Source: Sphingobium sp. HWE2-09 (GTDB lineage: Bacteria; Pseudomonadota; Alphaproteobacteria; Sphingomonadales; Sphingomonadaceae). Taken from it: a stretch of 64,000 bases of DNA. The notes beneath the pieces were generated by a model. The model was given only the letters and a program-made list of their open reading frames with translations, searched no databases and was not told the DNA's origin. This document shows positions 44,096-53,596 of this stretch, one piece after another; positions within the stretch are counted from its first letter, which is position 1; the number at the start of each line of letters is the position of its first letter. A program made the translations under genes and the position numbers. The stretch is from contig NZ_JAYKZX010000003.1 of assembly GCF_035989265.1 (NCBI RefSeq), positions 1,116,001 to 1,180,000 of the forward strand, read 5' to 3'.

Positions 44096-47057
44096 CAGGG
44101 GCCGCCCGGCGCTGTTTACCATTCCCGCGCATCGCGCCTTTGCCGACGCGCTGGTCGCGGGCCTGCTGGCGCAGCATCGCGGGGATCAGATGGCGCTGGC
44201 GCAGGGCATGGTGCTGCTGCCCAATAATCGCGCGATCCGGGCGGTGAGCGACGCCTTCGTCCGGCAATCGGGCGGCGGACTGCTGCTGCCGCGGCTGGTG
44301 GCGATCGGCGATCCTGACCTTGGCGAACAGGTCGGTGGCGCGCTCGATCCGCTGGGCGAGGCGGACCCGATCCCGGCCGCCGTGACGCCGATGCGCCGTC
44401 AGATGATCCTGGCGCGCATGGTGCAGGACGCCAAGCCCGACATCGATGCGGGCCAAGCGCTGCTGCTGGGGCAGGCGCTGGGCGCGGTGCTGGACCAGAT
44501 GCAGATGGAGCGGGTTCCGCTGACCGCACTACGCGAGCTGACGCTGTCGGACGAACTGTCCCGACACTGGCAGACGTCGCTGCAATTGTTCGAGATATTG
44601 ATCGGGCGCTGGCCGGGCGAACTGGCGCGGATCGGCTGCATCGACCTGGCCGATAGGCGCAACCGGCTGTTCGATCGGCTGGCGGCGCGCTGGACCGATC
44701 ATCCGCCCCGCGGTTTCGTGGTGGCGGCGGGTATTTCGACCACCGCCCCCGCCGTCGCGGCGCTGCTGCGCCGGATCGGCGCGATGCCCGGTGGCATGGT
44801 GGTGTTTGCCGGTCTGGACCAGAATATGGACGATCCGGCATGGGATGCGATCGGCCCGTTCGATCCCGATCCGGTCACCGGTCGCGCACCTGCCGGGCAT
44901 GAAAGCCACCCGCAATATGCGTTGAAGCGCCTGCTCGACGGCATGAGCGCGACGCGCGACGATGTCGCGCAATGGCGCTGGGGCAGTGAACATGATGCGC
45001 GGGCGGTGCGTGGGCGCAATATCTCCAACGCGATGCTGCCGCCCAAGCTGACGAGCCGCTGGCGCGACCTCAAGACCGCCGACCGATCGCTGGCCGGGGT
45101 CGAGGCGCTGGAGGTGGCGACGCCGGGCGAGGAGGCGCAGGCCATCGCCATCGCGCTGCGCGAGGCGCTGGAAACGCCCGAACGCACCGCCGCGCTGGTG
45201 ACGCCCGATCGCCAGTTGGCGACCCGGGTGTCCGCGCATCTGCGCCGCTGGGGCATAGAGGCCGACGATTCGGCGGGGCAGCCTTTGTCGCGCCTGCCGC
45301 CCGGCACGCTGCTGATCGCCATGGCGCAGGCGGTGGCGGAGCGGTTCGCGCCGGTGCCGTTGCTGACCCTGCTCAAGCATCCGCTGGTGATGCGCGGCGA
45401 CGCGCGACTGCCCTGGCTGGAGGGCGTGCGCGCGCTCGACCTGTTGCTGCGCGGGCCGCGGCCGCAGACGGGGCTGGTCGGTATCGATTTGCTGATGCAT
45501 CCCCGCGCCGACGATCGGCAACGGGTGCTGCGCGAGCAGGTGCGCGAATGGTGGCCGCAGGCACGCGCGTTGCTGGAGCCATTGGAAAGCGCCTTTGCAT
45601 CCGCCACCGATCTGGACGGGCAACTGGCAGCACTGCGTGAGCAGGCCGGTGCGCTGTCGGGCGATGCGGTCTGGGCTGGGCATCAGGGTCATGCCGCGGC
45701 CGACCTGTTCGCCGAGATGGAAGCCGCCGCGCCGGAAGGACCGCGTCAGGCCGATCCGCGTGCGTTGCCGGTATTGCTCGACCATATGCTGGGCGGCGTG
45801 TCGGTGCGACTGCCGCAGGGCGGGCATCCGCGCATACAAATTTTGGGCCTGATCGAAGCGCAACTGACGCAAGCCGACCTGATGATCCTGGGCGGGCTGA
45901 ACGAAGGCACATGGCCCGGCCTGCCGTCGCCCGACCCGTGGCTGGCGCCGCGCATCCGCCGCGAACTGGGACTGCCGGGGCTGGAGACGCGCATTGGCCT
46001 TGCCGCCCATGATTTCGCCAGCGCATTGGGCGCCCCGCACGTCCTTATCACCCGCGCGCGGCGGGGCAGCGGGGGACCGGCGGTGGCGTCGCGCTTCTGG
46101 CTGCGGCTCAAGGCGATGGCCGGACCGCAATGGAAGTCGGCCGAGCGCTACGGCGGATTGGCGCAGGCGATCGACCGGCCTGCGAGCCATCACCCCCTCG
46201 GTCGCCCCGCGCCCGCGCCGCCGGTGTCGGTCCGGCCGACGGTGATCCCCGTGACCGATGTCGACCGGTTGAAGGCCGATCCCTACGCCTTTTACGCGCG
46301 CCGCGTGCTGCGGCTGTCGCGGCTCGACCCGGTGGACGCCGATGCTGGCCCGGCGTGGCGCGGCACGGCGGTGCATGACGTGCTGCAACAATGGGCGGAG
46401 GCGGGCGTGCTCGATCCGGTGGACCTGGAACAGCGCGCCCGCGCCATGTTCGACCGGCCCGAAGTCCATCCGTTGCTCAAGGCGCTCTGGCAACCGCGCC
46501 TGATCGAAGCGATCCGCTGGATCGCGACGGAAGTGGCCAAGGACAAAGCGGAAGGCCGCACCATCCTGGCCGTCGAGCAGGAAGGGCGGGCCGATATCGC
46601 CGGGGTCACGTTGATGGGCAAGGCTGACCGCATCGACCGGCTGGCCGATGGGCGCATCGGCATCATCGATTACAAGACCGGCAAACCGCCCAGCGCGCGG
46701 CAGGTGAAGGCAGGCTTTGCACTGCAATTGGGGCTGCTGGGCATCATCGCCGAGATGGGCGGGTTCGAAGGGCTTGCTCCCCATCCCCGGGCGGGGGATT
46801 TCGAATATTGGTCGCTCGCCAAGAAGGGCGACCAGTTCGGCTATCGCGAGCGCCCGGTCGATCCGATGGGCAAGCGCGACAAGATCGTCACCGATGCCTT
46901 CACCGCGCATGCGCATGAGCATTTCGAAGGCGTCGCCAATGACTTCCTGCTCGGCACGACGCCATTCCGGGCAGAGATCAATCCCGAGGTCGCCAATTAT
47001 GGCGATTATGACCAGTTGATGCGGCTGGAGGAATGGTATGGCCGCGACGATGGTTAA
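44088..47057 (+). CDS. addB: Double-strand break repair protein AddB
   Basis: Large subunit of the AddAB helicase-nuclease that processes DNA ends for RecA, the alphaproteobacterial counterpart of RecBCD. The 989-residue protein has the inactivated helicase-like N-terminal regions (LPNNRAIRAVSDAFVRQSGGGLLLPRL) and a C-terminal RecB-type nuclease domain with the catalytic motif IIDYKTGKPPSARQ near residue 860. The four Cys that bind an iron-sulfur cluster in Bacillus AddB are not visible, as is usual for the alphaproteobacterial type. It overlaps murU by eight bases and addA by 20. Confidence 0.92.
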   Translation: MGDRGRPALFTIPAHRAFADALVAGLLAQHRGDQMALAQGMVLLPNNRAIRAVSDAFVRQSGGGLLLPRLVAIGDPDLGEQVGGALDPLGEADPIPAAVTPMRRQMILARMVQDAKPDIDAGQALLLGQALGAVLDQMQMERVPLTALRELTLSDELSRHWQTSLQLFEILIGRWPGELARIGCIDLADRRNRLFDRLAARWTDHPPRGFVVAAGISTTAPAVAALLRRIGAMPGGMVVFAGLDQNMDDPAWDAIGPFDPDPVTGRAPAGHESHPQYALKRLLDGMSATRDDVAQWRWGSEHDARAVRGRNISNAMLPPKLTSRWRDLKTADRSLAGVEALEVATPGEEAQAIAIALREALETPERTAALVTPDRQLATRVSAHLRRWGIEADDSAGQPLSRLPPGTLLIAMAQAVAERFAPVPLLTLLKHPLVMRGDARLPWLEGVRALDLLLRGPRPQTGLVGIDLLMHPRADDRQRVLREQVREWWPQARALLEPLESAFASATDLDGQLAALREQAGALSGDAVWAGHQGHAAADLFAEMEAAAPEGPRQADPRALPVLLDHMLGGVSVRLPQGGHPRIQILGLIEAQLTQADLMILGGLNEGTWPGLPSPDPWLAPRIRRELGLPGLETRIGLAAHDFASALGAPHVLITRARRGSGGPAVASRFWLRLKAMAGPQWKSAERYGGLAQAIDRPASHHPLGRPAPAPPVSVRPTVIPVTDVDRLKADPYAFYARRVLRLSRLDPVDADAGPAWRGTAVHDVLQQWAEAGVLDPVDLEQRARAMFDRPEVHPLLKALWQPRLIEAIRWIATEVAKDKAEGRTILAVEQEGRADIAGVTLMGKADRIDRLADGRIGIIDYKTGKPPSARQVKAGFALQLGLLGIIAEMGGFEGLAPHPRAGDFEYWSLAKKGDQFGYRERPVDPMGKRDKIVTDAFTAHAHEHFEGVANDFLLGTTPFRAEINPEVANYGDYDQLMRLEEWYGRDDG

Positions 47058-50000
47058 GGCGCGCGCCCTCCAACGCCTGCTGGGCGATCAGGCGCGGGCG
47101 GCGGCGCCCGATGCGCATGTGTGGCTGTCGGCGTCGGCCGGGACGGGCAAGACCCATGTGCTGACGGCGCGCGTGTTCCGCCTGTTGCTACAGGGCGTGC
47201 GGCCGGAAAATATCCTGTGCCTGACCTTTACCAAGGCGGGCGCGGCGGAGATGGCCGATCGCATCCACGACCGGCTTGCCGCCTGGGTGCAGATGGACGA
47301 GCGCGATCTGTTCAACGATCTGGAGGCGCTGGGCGAAGCGTCCGGGCCGGAAGAGCGCGACTATGCCCGGCGGCTGTTTGCCGAAGTGCTGGAATCGACC
47401 GGCGGCGGGCTGCGGATTCAGACCATCCATGGTTTCTGCCAGCAATTGCTGACGGCTTTTCCGCTGGAAGCGGATCTGACCCCGGGATTCCGGCCGCTCG
47501 ACCAGCGCGAACAGTCCAGCCTGGCGCGGCAGACGCTGGCCGACATGGTCGTGCGCGCGCATGATCTGGGCGACGCGACATTGATCGGCGCGTTGCAGGC
47601 GATGAGCCTGCGGCTGGGCGAAGGTGGGGCGGAGCAGTTTCTGTTGCGCTGCGCGGCGCGCGGCGATGCGCTGGACGCGTTGCCCAACGCGATCGGGCCG
47701 TGGCTGGCGAGCGAACTGGGCCTGCCCGATGGCGATATCGATCTATGGCTGGCCGACCAATGTTCCGACGCTTTGTTCGACATGCGGACGCTGGACGGGA
47801 TCGTGCGCGCCAATGTGGAATGGGGCAAGGGGCGCGGGCTGGAGCGGTGCGACCGCATCGCGGCCTGGCGCGCGCTGGACCCGGCGGGGCGGGCGACGAG
47901 CCTGACCGATCTGCATCGCGCCTGGGCCAAGGCGGACGGCGACCTGATCGACGCCAAGGGATGGGTGCCGCCGACGGACGGCTATATCGAGATGGCGGCG
48001 CGATTGTACGACCGGTGCAGCGGGCTGATCGCGATGAAGCTGCGCGCCGATTATGCCGCGCTGTTGGGTCAGGCGCTCCATGCCGGGCGGGCCTATGCGC
48101 GCGATTATGCTCAGGCCAAGCGGTTGGCGGGGGCAGTCGATTTCGATGATCTGATCGCGCGCACCGCGGCGCTGCTGGAGCAGCCGGGGATTGCGGAATG
48201 GATACGCTATAAGCTGGACCAGCGAATCGACCATATATTGGTCGACGAAGCGCAGGACACCAACGCCGCGCAATGGCGCATCGTCCGCACGCTGGCGGAG
48301 GAGTTCTTCACGGTTGAATGGGAGGAGCGGCAGAAGGTCCGCACCATCTTCACCGTGGGTGATTTCAAGCAGGCGATCTTCGGCTTCCAAGGCACCAGCC
48401 CGCAGAATTTCGCCGCTGCGCAAATCTTGTTCGAGCGCGATGCGGGCCAGGCGGGGCATGATTTCTTCAACCTGTCGCTCGACCAGAGTTTCCGATCGAC
48501 CCCGGCGGTGCTGGACGTCGTGGACCGCACGATCGCGACGCTGCGTGCCGAACGGCTGGGTATGGACCCCGGCGAGGTGCGGCACATCAGCGCCAACCGC
48601 CATCCGGGCGACGTGCAGCTATGGAAGCCTGTCATCGCTGGCCTGTCGGAGGATGCGGAGGGCGAAGAGGATTGGGCGGCCGACCAGGAACGGGTGCTGG
48701 CGGGCAAGATCGCGCGGCAGATCCGGCAGTGGATCGACGATGGACTGATGCTCGAAAGCCGGGGACGACCGGTGCGCGCGGGCGACATCATGATCTTGGT
48801 GCGCCGTCGCAGCGAACTCGCCCGGCTGATCGTCGCGCGCCTATATGAAGAGAAGGTGGCGGTGGCCGGGATCGACCGGCTGCGGCTCAACGCGCCGCTG
48901 GCGGTGCGCGATCTGCTAGCCGCGTTGCGCTTTGCGGTGCAGCCGGAGGACGAACTCAACCTAGCCTCCCTGCTGGTATCGCCGCTGATCGGTTGGACCC
49001 AGGACGAACTCATGATACGCCTGATCGGTCGGAAGACCGGCTTGTGGCGGCATTTGAACCGGACGCTGCCCGACAGCCTGTTGCAGCCTTTGCGCGACCT
49101 GCTGTCGGTGGCGGACCTCGTCACCCCCTATCGCTATCTGGAGGCGATATTGTCGGGGCCGATGGATGGGCGGCGGCGGCTGGTGGAGCGATTGGGGACG
49201 GAAGCGGCCGACCCGATCGAGGAGTTGCTGAACGCCGCACTGGCGTTCGAAAGCGACGATCATCCCTCGCTCCAGCGGTTCATCGACTGGTTCGACCGGG
49301 GCGAAGTAGAGATCGTGCGCGACGCGGCGGGGCAGGGCGACATGCTGCGCCTGCTGACCGTTCATGGCGCGAAGGGCTTGCAGGCGCCGATCGTCATCCT
49401 GGCTGACGCGTGCATGGACCCGGATGCCGGCAATCGCACGGATTCGCTGATCTGGAACGGGCTGCCCATCCTGGCCCCGCGTAAGGCGGAACGGCAGGGG
49501 CCGATCGGCGATGTGGCGGAAGCCGCGGCGCGGGTGGAGCGGGAGGAGCATTGGCGGCTGCTTTATGTCGCGCTGACCCGTGCAGAGGAAAAACTGATCG
49601 TCGCCGGATCGCTGGGGCCAAGAGCCAAGGGCGAGGTGAAGCCCGAAAGCTGGTATGCAGCGGTCGAGGGCGCGATGATCTCGCTTGGCGCAGAATGGGA
49701 GGCCGATCCGCTCTGGGGTGCGACCCGGCGCTGGCATGGGACCGAGATATTGCCGCCCAAGGCGATGGAGCCTGAAAGCGCCACCGCCGAGGTCACGGTC
49801 GCCGAACCGGCTTGGCTGCGCCAGCCTGCGCCCGCCGAATTGCGTCCACCCCGGCCTTTGGCGCCGTCCGCGCAGGTCGAGGACGACGTGCCCTATCCGC
49901 CCCCGACCCAGGCGATGCGCGCCGCGGCGGAGCGGGGCCGCTGGCTCCATGCGCTGTTCGAGCGGCTGCCCAACCTCCCCGCCGACCGGCGGCGGGATGC

Positions 50001-50505
50001 GGCGGATCGCTGGCTGGCGCAGCAGGGCGTGGACGATAGCGCCCAGCGGCATGACATCATCGACCAAGCGATCAAGGTCATCGAAGCGCCGGACTTTGCA
50101 GGCCTGTTCGGTCCCGACGCCCTGGCCGAAGCGCCGATCGCCGCCGTAGTGGGCGAGGCCGTGATCGCGGGCACGGTGGACCGGCTGCGCATCGGTCCAG
50201 ATCGCGTCCAACTGGTGGATTTCAAGACCGGGCGGATCGCGCCGCTGACGGTCGAGGACGTGCCGACCGCGCATATCCGGCAGATGGCGGCCTATGTCGC
50301 CGCGCTGGGCGTGATCTTCCCGGATCGCAAGATCGAGGCGGGGTTGCTCTACACCAGCGCGCCGCGCCTCATCATCCTGCCGCCGTCGGTGCTGGCGGCC
50401 CACAAGCCCGGGCCCGCGCCGCTCGCAGCGCAAAAGCCGGACTATGTCCCTACGCAGGAGAATTTGCCGCTCTGGCCCGTTGAGCCTGATGCCCCCGCAT
50501 CCTAG
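47038..50505 (+). CDS. addA: Double-strand break repair helicase-nuclease AddA
   Basis: 1155-residue UvrD-family helicase fused to a RecB-type nuclease, motor subunit of AddAB. Walker A SASAGTGKTHVLTARV is near residue 30, ILCLTFTKAGAAEMADR follows, motif II HILVDEAQDTNAAQW is near 400, the late motif LLTVHGAKGLQAPIVILAD is near 775, and the nuclease motif VQLVDFKTGR is near 1060. The ATG at 47038 overlaps addB; a second ATG four codons on is possible. The trxA gene follows after 28 bases and may be on the same transcript. Confidence 0.95.
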   Translation: MAATMVKARALQRLLGDQARAAAPDAHVWLSASAGTGKTHVLTARVFRLLLQGVRPENILCLTFTKAGAAEMADRIHDRLAAWVQMDERDLFNDLEALGEASGPEERDYARRLFAEVLESTGGGLRIQTIHGFCQQLLTAFPLEADLTPGFRPLDQREQSSLARQTLADMVVRAHDLGDATLIGALQAMSLRLGEGGAEQFLLRCAARGDALDALPNAIGPWLASELGLPDGDIDLWLADQCSDALFDMRTLDGIVRANVEWGKGRGLERCDRIAAWRALDPAGRATSLTDLHRAWAKADGDLIDAKGWVPPTDGYIEMAARLYDRCSGLIAMKLRADYAALLGQALHAGRAYARDYAQAKRLAGAVDFDDLIARTAALLEQPGIAEWIRYKLDQRIDHILVDEAQDTNAAQWRIVRTLAEEFFTVEWEERQKVRTIFTVGDFKQAIFGFQGTSPQNFAAAQILFERDAGQAGHDFFNLSLDQSFRSTPAVLDVVDRTIATLRAERLGMDPGEVRHISANRHPGDVQLWKPVIAGLSEDAEGEEDWAADQERVLAGKIARQIRQWIDDGLMLESRGRPVRAGDIMILVRRRSELARLIVARLYEEKVAVAGIDRLRLNAPLAVRDLLAALRFAVQPEDELNLASLLVSPLIGWTQDELMIRLIGRKTGLWRHLNRTLPDSLLQPLRDLLSVADLVTPYRYLEAILSGPMDGRRRLVERLGTEAADPIEELLNAALAFESDDHPSLQRFIDWFDRGEVEIVRDAAGQGDMLRLLTVHGAKGLQAPIVILADACMDPDAGNRTDSLIWNGLPILAPRKAERQGPIGDVAEAAARVEREEHWRLLYVALTRAEEKLIVAGSLGPRAKGEVKPESWYAAVEGAMISLGAEWEADPLWGATRRWHGTEILPPKAMEPESATAEVTVAEPAWLRQPAPAELRPPRPLAPSAQVEDDVPYPPPTQAMRAAAERGRWLHALFERLPNLPADRRRDAADRWLAQQGVDDSAQRHDIIDQAIKVIEAPDFAGLFGPDALAEAPIAAVVGEAVIAGTVDRLRIGPDRVQLVDFKTGRIAPLTVEDVPTAHIRQMAAYVAALGVIFPDRKIEAGLLYTSAPRLIILPPSVLAAHKPGPAPLAAQKPDYVPTQENLPLWPVEPDAPAS

Positions 50506-50533
50506 ATAGCAGTTCAAATAAAGGAGATATCCC

Positions 50534-50854
50534 ATGGCCACCAAGGCAGTTACCGACCTCAGCTTCCAGGACGACGTCATCAATTCGGACAAGCCCGTCC
50601 TTGTCGATTTCTGGGCCGAATGGTGCGGTCCGTGCAAGATGATCGGCCCGGCTCTGGAGGAAATCTCCGAGGAATTGGCCGACAAGGTCACGATCGCCAA
50701 GATCAACATCGACGAAAATCCCGACGCGCCGGGTCAATATGGCGTGCGCGGCATCCCGACGATGATCCTGTTCAAAAATGGCGAAGCCGCCGCAACCAAG
50801 GTCGGCGCCGCGCCCAAGAGCGCGCTCAAGGGCTGGATCGAAAGCGTTCTCTGA
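50534..50854 (+). CDS. trxA: Thioredoxin
   Basis: 106-residue cytosolic disulfide reductase with the active site Cys31-Cys34 in [11 protein letters not shown], the [16 protein letters not shown] segment containing the cis-Pro, and [13 protein letters not shown] near the C terminus. It provides reducing power to ribonucleotide reductase, peroxiredoxins and others. AAGGAG lies seven bases before the ATG. It is the last gene of the divL-addA block, and a paired hairpin follows. Confidence 0.96.
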   Translation: MATKAVTDLSFQDDVINSDKPVLVDFWAEWCGPCKMIGPALEEISEELADKVTIAKINIDENPDAPGQYGVRGIPTMILFKNGEAAATKVGAAPKSALKGWIESVL

Positions 50855-50875
50855 CGCGGGCTGATGAACCGAAAA

Positions 50876-50925
50876 ATGTGTTCCCGCGCATGCGGGAACT
50901 CAGTCCCGCCTGCGCGGGAACACAT
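50876..50925. repeat. Paired GTTCCCGC hairpin repeat after trxA
   Basis: Two hairpins of the GTTCCCGC/GCGGGAAC type. The outer arms ATGTGTTCCCGCGCA (50876-50890) and TGCGCGGGAACACAT (50911-50925) also pair with each other. It lies between convergent trxA and the glutathione transferase gene, directly against the latter's stop codon, and probably serves as a terminator for both. Confidence 0.75.
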
Positions 50926-51534
50926 CTACGTCAGCGGGATCATTACCGACTGGGCATAGGCCGGACGATCCCGCAACCGGTCGTACCAGGCGCGGACATG
51001 CGGCACGTCGGGCCGCTCCATGTCGAGCGTGAAGAAGCTGTGGGCATAGACGCCCATCGGCACATCCGCGACACCGAATGCGACACCTGAAAGCCAAGGT
51101 TGCGCCGCCAGCGCCCGGTCGAGGATCAGCATGGCCGCGCCGGACGCTGCTGCGGATTGCGCCAGCAACTGTCCAACTCGCTGTTCGGGCTTGCGGCGCA
51201 CCAGTTGCAGGAAGGCGTCCCGCTGCGCATCGGCAAAGCTGAACTGCCAGTCCATCCACTTGTCGCCCTGCGCCCGTTCCACCGGATCGACCGGCCACAG
51301 CGCCGGTGCGTAGCGCGCCGCCAGATAGCGCAGAATTGCGTTGGATTCCCACAGCGTCACGTCGCCATCCTCGATCGTGGGGATCAGCGCATTGGGGTTC
51401 ATCGCCAGATAGCGCGCGTCCATGCCGAAGGGACCGCCGACGTCGTGGCGGACATAGGGCAGGCCGATTTCGTCGGCGAACCAGGCGACCTTCTTCACAT
51501 TATGCGAGTTGAGCCGGCCCCAGATCGTCAGCAT
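50926..51534 (-). CDS. Glutathione S-transferase family protein
   Basis: 202-residue protein of the GST fold: an N-terminal thioredoxin-like domain (MLTIWGRLNSHNVKKVAWFADEIGLPY, with the PNALIPTIEDGDVTLWESNAILRYLA glutathione-binding block) and a C-terminal helical domain (about residues 85-200). The exact class and substrate are not clear. The Ser in GRLNSHNVKK is a candidate catalytic residue. It is transcribed against trxA and away from the phosphatase gene. Confidence 0.88.
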   Translation of the reverse strand: MLTIWGRLNSHNVKKVAWFADEIGLPYVRHDVGGPFGMDARYLAMNPNALIPTIEDGDVTLWESNAILRYLAARYAPALWPVDPVERAQGDKWMDWQFSFADAQRDAFLQLVRRKPEQRVGQLLAQSAAASGAAMLILDRALAAQPWLSGVAFGVADVPMGVYAHSFFTLDMERPDVPHVRAWYDRLRDRPAYAQSVMIPLT

Positions 51535-51543
51535 GGCATTCCC

Positions 51544-52338
51544 TTATGCAAGGAGCGTCGCTGCCGCCTTGTCCCACAACCGGCGCGAAGACGCGCCCAT
51601 CAGCCCACGCCGCAGATCCCCCACGACATAGGGCGTACCGTCCGTCCGCTGGCAGCAACCGCCCGCTTCATTGACGAACAAAGTGCCCGCTGCATGATCC
51701 CAGGGCAGCGTCCGCGCGAAGACCGACACGTCATTCTGCCCCAGAACCAGGCGGGGATATTGTTCGGCGGCGCAGCGGGGAATGTCCACCAGCGTGAAAC
51801 TGGCCTGCGCCCGACGCTCCATATCTTCGCGCTCGTTCGCCGACATGAAAAAGGTCGCCAGCGCAGCGATCGGCACGTCGCCACCGCTTTCGCGCGCCTG
51901 TACCCGTTCGCCATCGATATGGCTGCCGCCGCCCAGCATCGCATGGCACAGGCGCCCGGTCAGCGGGTCGAGTATCCATCCCGCCAGCGTCGTGCCGCCA
52001 TCGGCCAGCGCGATGATGATGCCGAAGGGCGCCTGACCCGCTGCGAAATTGCCGGTGCCGTCGATCGGGTCGATGATCCAGTTGAGGCCATCGCCCGCGC
52101 GATCAAGAATGGCGGGGTCGGCGGCGCAGGCTTCCTCACCGATGATGCCCGCTTCGGGCAGGATCGCAGCCAGCCCTTGCGCCAGGCGGATTTCGCTTTC
52201 CTTGTCGGCGATGGTAACGAAGTCGTTCGCCGCCTTCTCGCTGATCTCGTCGCTCGCCAAATTCTGGTAGCGCGGCATGACGATGTCGCGGCCCACGGCC
52301 CGCATCAACGCGACGACGGGATCATGCAACTCCAGCAT
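51544..52338 (-). CDS. Inositol monophosphatase family phosphatase (HisN-like)
   Basis: 264-residue Mg-dependent phosphatase of the inositol monophosphatase superfamily: GEE at residues 67-69, the metal motif DPIDGT starting at Asp90, and the C-terminal LPWDHAAGTLFVNEAGG motif. In alphaproteobacteria this branch often acts as histidinol-phosphate phosphatase, but the sequence does not fix the substrate. The start at 52338 overlaps the argJ stop (TGATG), so it is translated after argJ. The argJ link hints at an amino acid role. Nine bases separate its end from the GST gene. Confidence 0.85.
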   Translation of the reverse strand: MLELHDPVVALMRAVGRDIVMPRYQNLASDEISEKAANDFVTIADKESEIRLAQGLAAILPEAGIIGEEACAADPAILDRAGDGLNWIIDPIDGTGNFAAGQAPFGIIIALADGGTTLAGWILDPLTGRLCHAMLGGGSHIDGERVQARESGGDVPIAALATFFMSANEREDMERRAQASFTLVDIPRCAAEQYPRLVLGQNDVSVFARTLPWDHAAGTLFVNEAGGCCQRTDGTPYVVGDLRRGLMGASSRRLWDKAAATLLA

Positions 52339-53564
52339 CAGCTGCGATAATCCGCGTTGATCGAGATATAGCCATGGGTGAGGTCGCAGGTCCACACCTG
52401 CGCCCGGCCTTCGCCCAGGCCCAGATCGACGCCGATCAGGATATCCTGTCCTTTAAGATGCGCGGCGACGGGCGCTTCGTCATAGCCTTCGACCGCAAGA
52501 CCCCCGGTCGCCACCTGCGTCGCGCCGAAGCGGATCGACAGCGTGTCGCGATCGGCCGGTTCGCCCGCCTTGCCCACCGCCATGACGATGCGGCCCCAAT
52601 TGGCGTCTTCGCCCGCGATGGCGGTCTTCACGAGCGGGGAGTTGGCGATGGAGAGCGCGATGCGGTGCGCGCTGGCGTCGCTTTCCGCGCCCTCGACGCT
52701 GATATCGATGAACTTGGTCGCGCCTTCGCCGTCGCGCACCACCAGATGGGCAAGCTGGCGACACAGGTCGCTCAGCGCAGCGTGGAAGGCATCCGCTCCG
52801 GCGTCGTCCATGGACCCAAGCGGCGCATTGCCCGCCTTGCCGGTGGCGAAGGCCAATACCGTGTCGCTGGTCGACGTGTCGCTATCGACCGTGATGCAGG
52901 AGAAAGTCCGCTTGTTGGCCGCCGAGAGCATCTGTTGCAACAGCGCCGGGTCGATCGCTGCGTCGGTGAAGATATAGCCCAGCATCGTCGCCATGTCCGG
53001 CGCGATCATGCCCGATCCCTTGATGATGCCGACCAGTTCGACGCGCTGATCGCCGATCATCGCGGAGACATGCGCGCCCTTGGCGAAGGTGTCGGTGGTG
53101 CCAATCGTGGTCGCCGCCTCTTCCCAACCGCAAGGCGTGGCGGTGAAGGCCGCTTCCAGACCTGCTTCGGCCTTGTCGATCGGCAACGGCACCCCGATCA
53201 CGCCGGTGGAGGACACAAGGATGTCGGAGGGCAGGCAGGACAGGTGATTGGCGACCTTGGCCGCGATCGCCTCCACCGCCGCGCGGCCGCGATAGCCGGT
53301 GAAGGCATTGGCGTTGCCCGCATTGACGACCAGCGCGCGCGCCGACCCGAGCGGAATGGCGTCGCGGCACCATTCGACTTCGGGGGAGGGGCATTTGCTC
53401 TGGGTCGTGACGCCTGCGACGGCGGTGCCCGCGTCCAATTCGACATAAGTGAGGTCGCAGCGCGTCCATGCCTTGTATCCGGCGCGGGCGGTGCGTAGCG
53501 TCACGCCGTCAATGGAGGGCAGGTTCGGGAATGAAGCGGGGGCGAGGGGTGAGCGCTGGGTCAT
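52338..53564 (-). CDS. argJ: Glutamate N-acetyltransferase/amino-acid acetyltransferase (ArgJ)
   Basis: Recycles the acetyl group in arginine synthesis by moving it from N-acetylornithine to glutamate; many forms also use acetyl-CoA. The 408-residue precursor is self-cut at the conserved site before Thr in KGSGMIAPDMATMLGYIFTDA near residue 190, giving alpha and beta chains. Other blocks are VVNAGNANAFTGYRG and KFIDISVEGAESDASAHRIALSIANSPLVKTA. The start MTQRSPLAPASFP at 53564 fits family N termini. The phosphatase gene is coupled at its 3' end. Confidence 0.94.
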   Translation of the reverse strand: MTQRSPLAPASFPNLPSIDGVTLRTARAGYKAWTRCDLTYVELDAGTAVAGVTTQSKCPSPEVEWCRDAIPLGSARALVVNAGNANAFTGYRGRAAVEAIAAKVANHLSCLPSDILVSSTGVIGVPLPIDKAEAGLEAAFTATPCGWEEAATTIGTTDTFAKGAHVSAMIGDQRVELVGIIKGSGMIAPDMATMLGYIFTDAAIDPALLQQMLSAANKRTFSCITVDSDTSTSDTVLAFATGKAGNAPLGSMDDAGADAFHAALSDLCRQLAHLVVRDGEGATKFIDISVEGAESDASAHRIALSIANSPLVKTAIAGEDANWGRIVMAVGKAGEPADRDTLSIRFGATQVATGGLAVEGYDEAPVAAHLKGQDILIGVDLGLGEGRAQVWTCDLTHGYISINADYRS

Positions 53565-53596
53565 GGCGCGCGAAATGCGGCAAAATCGAGCAGGGG

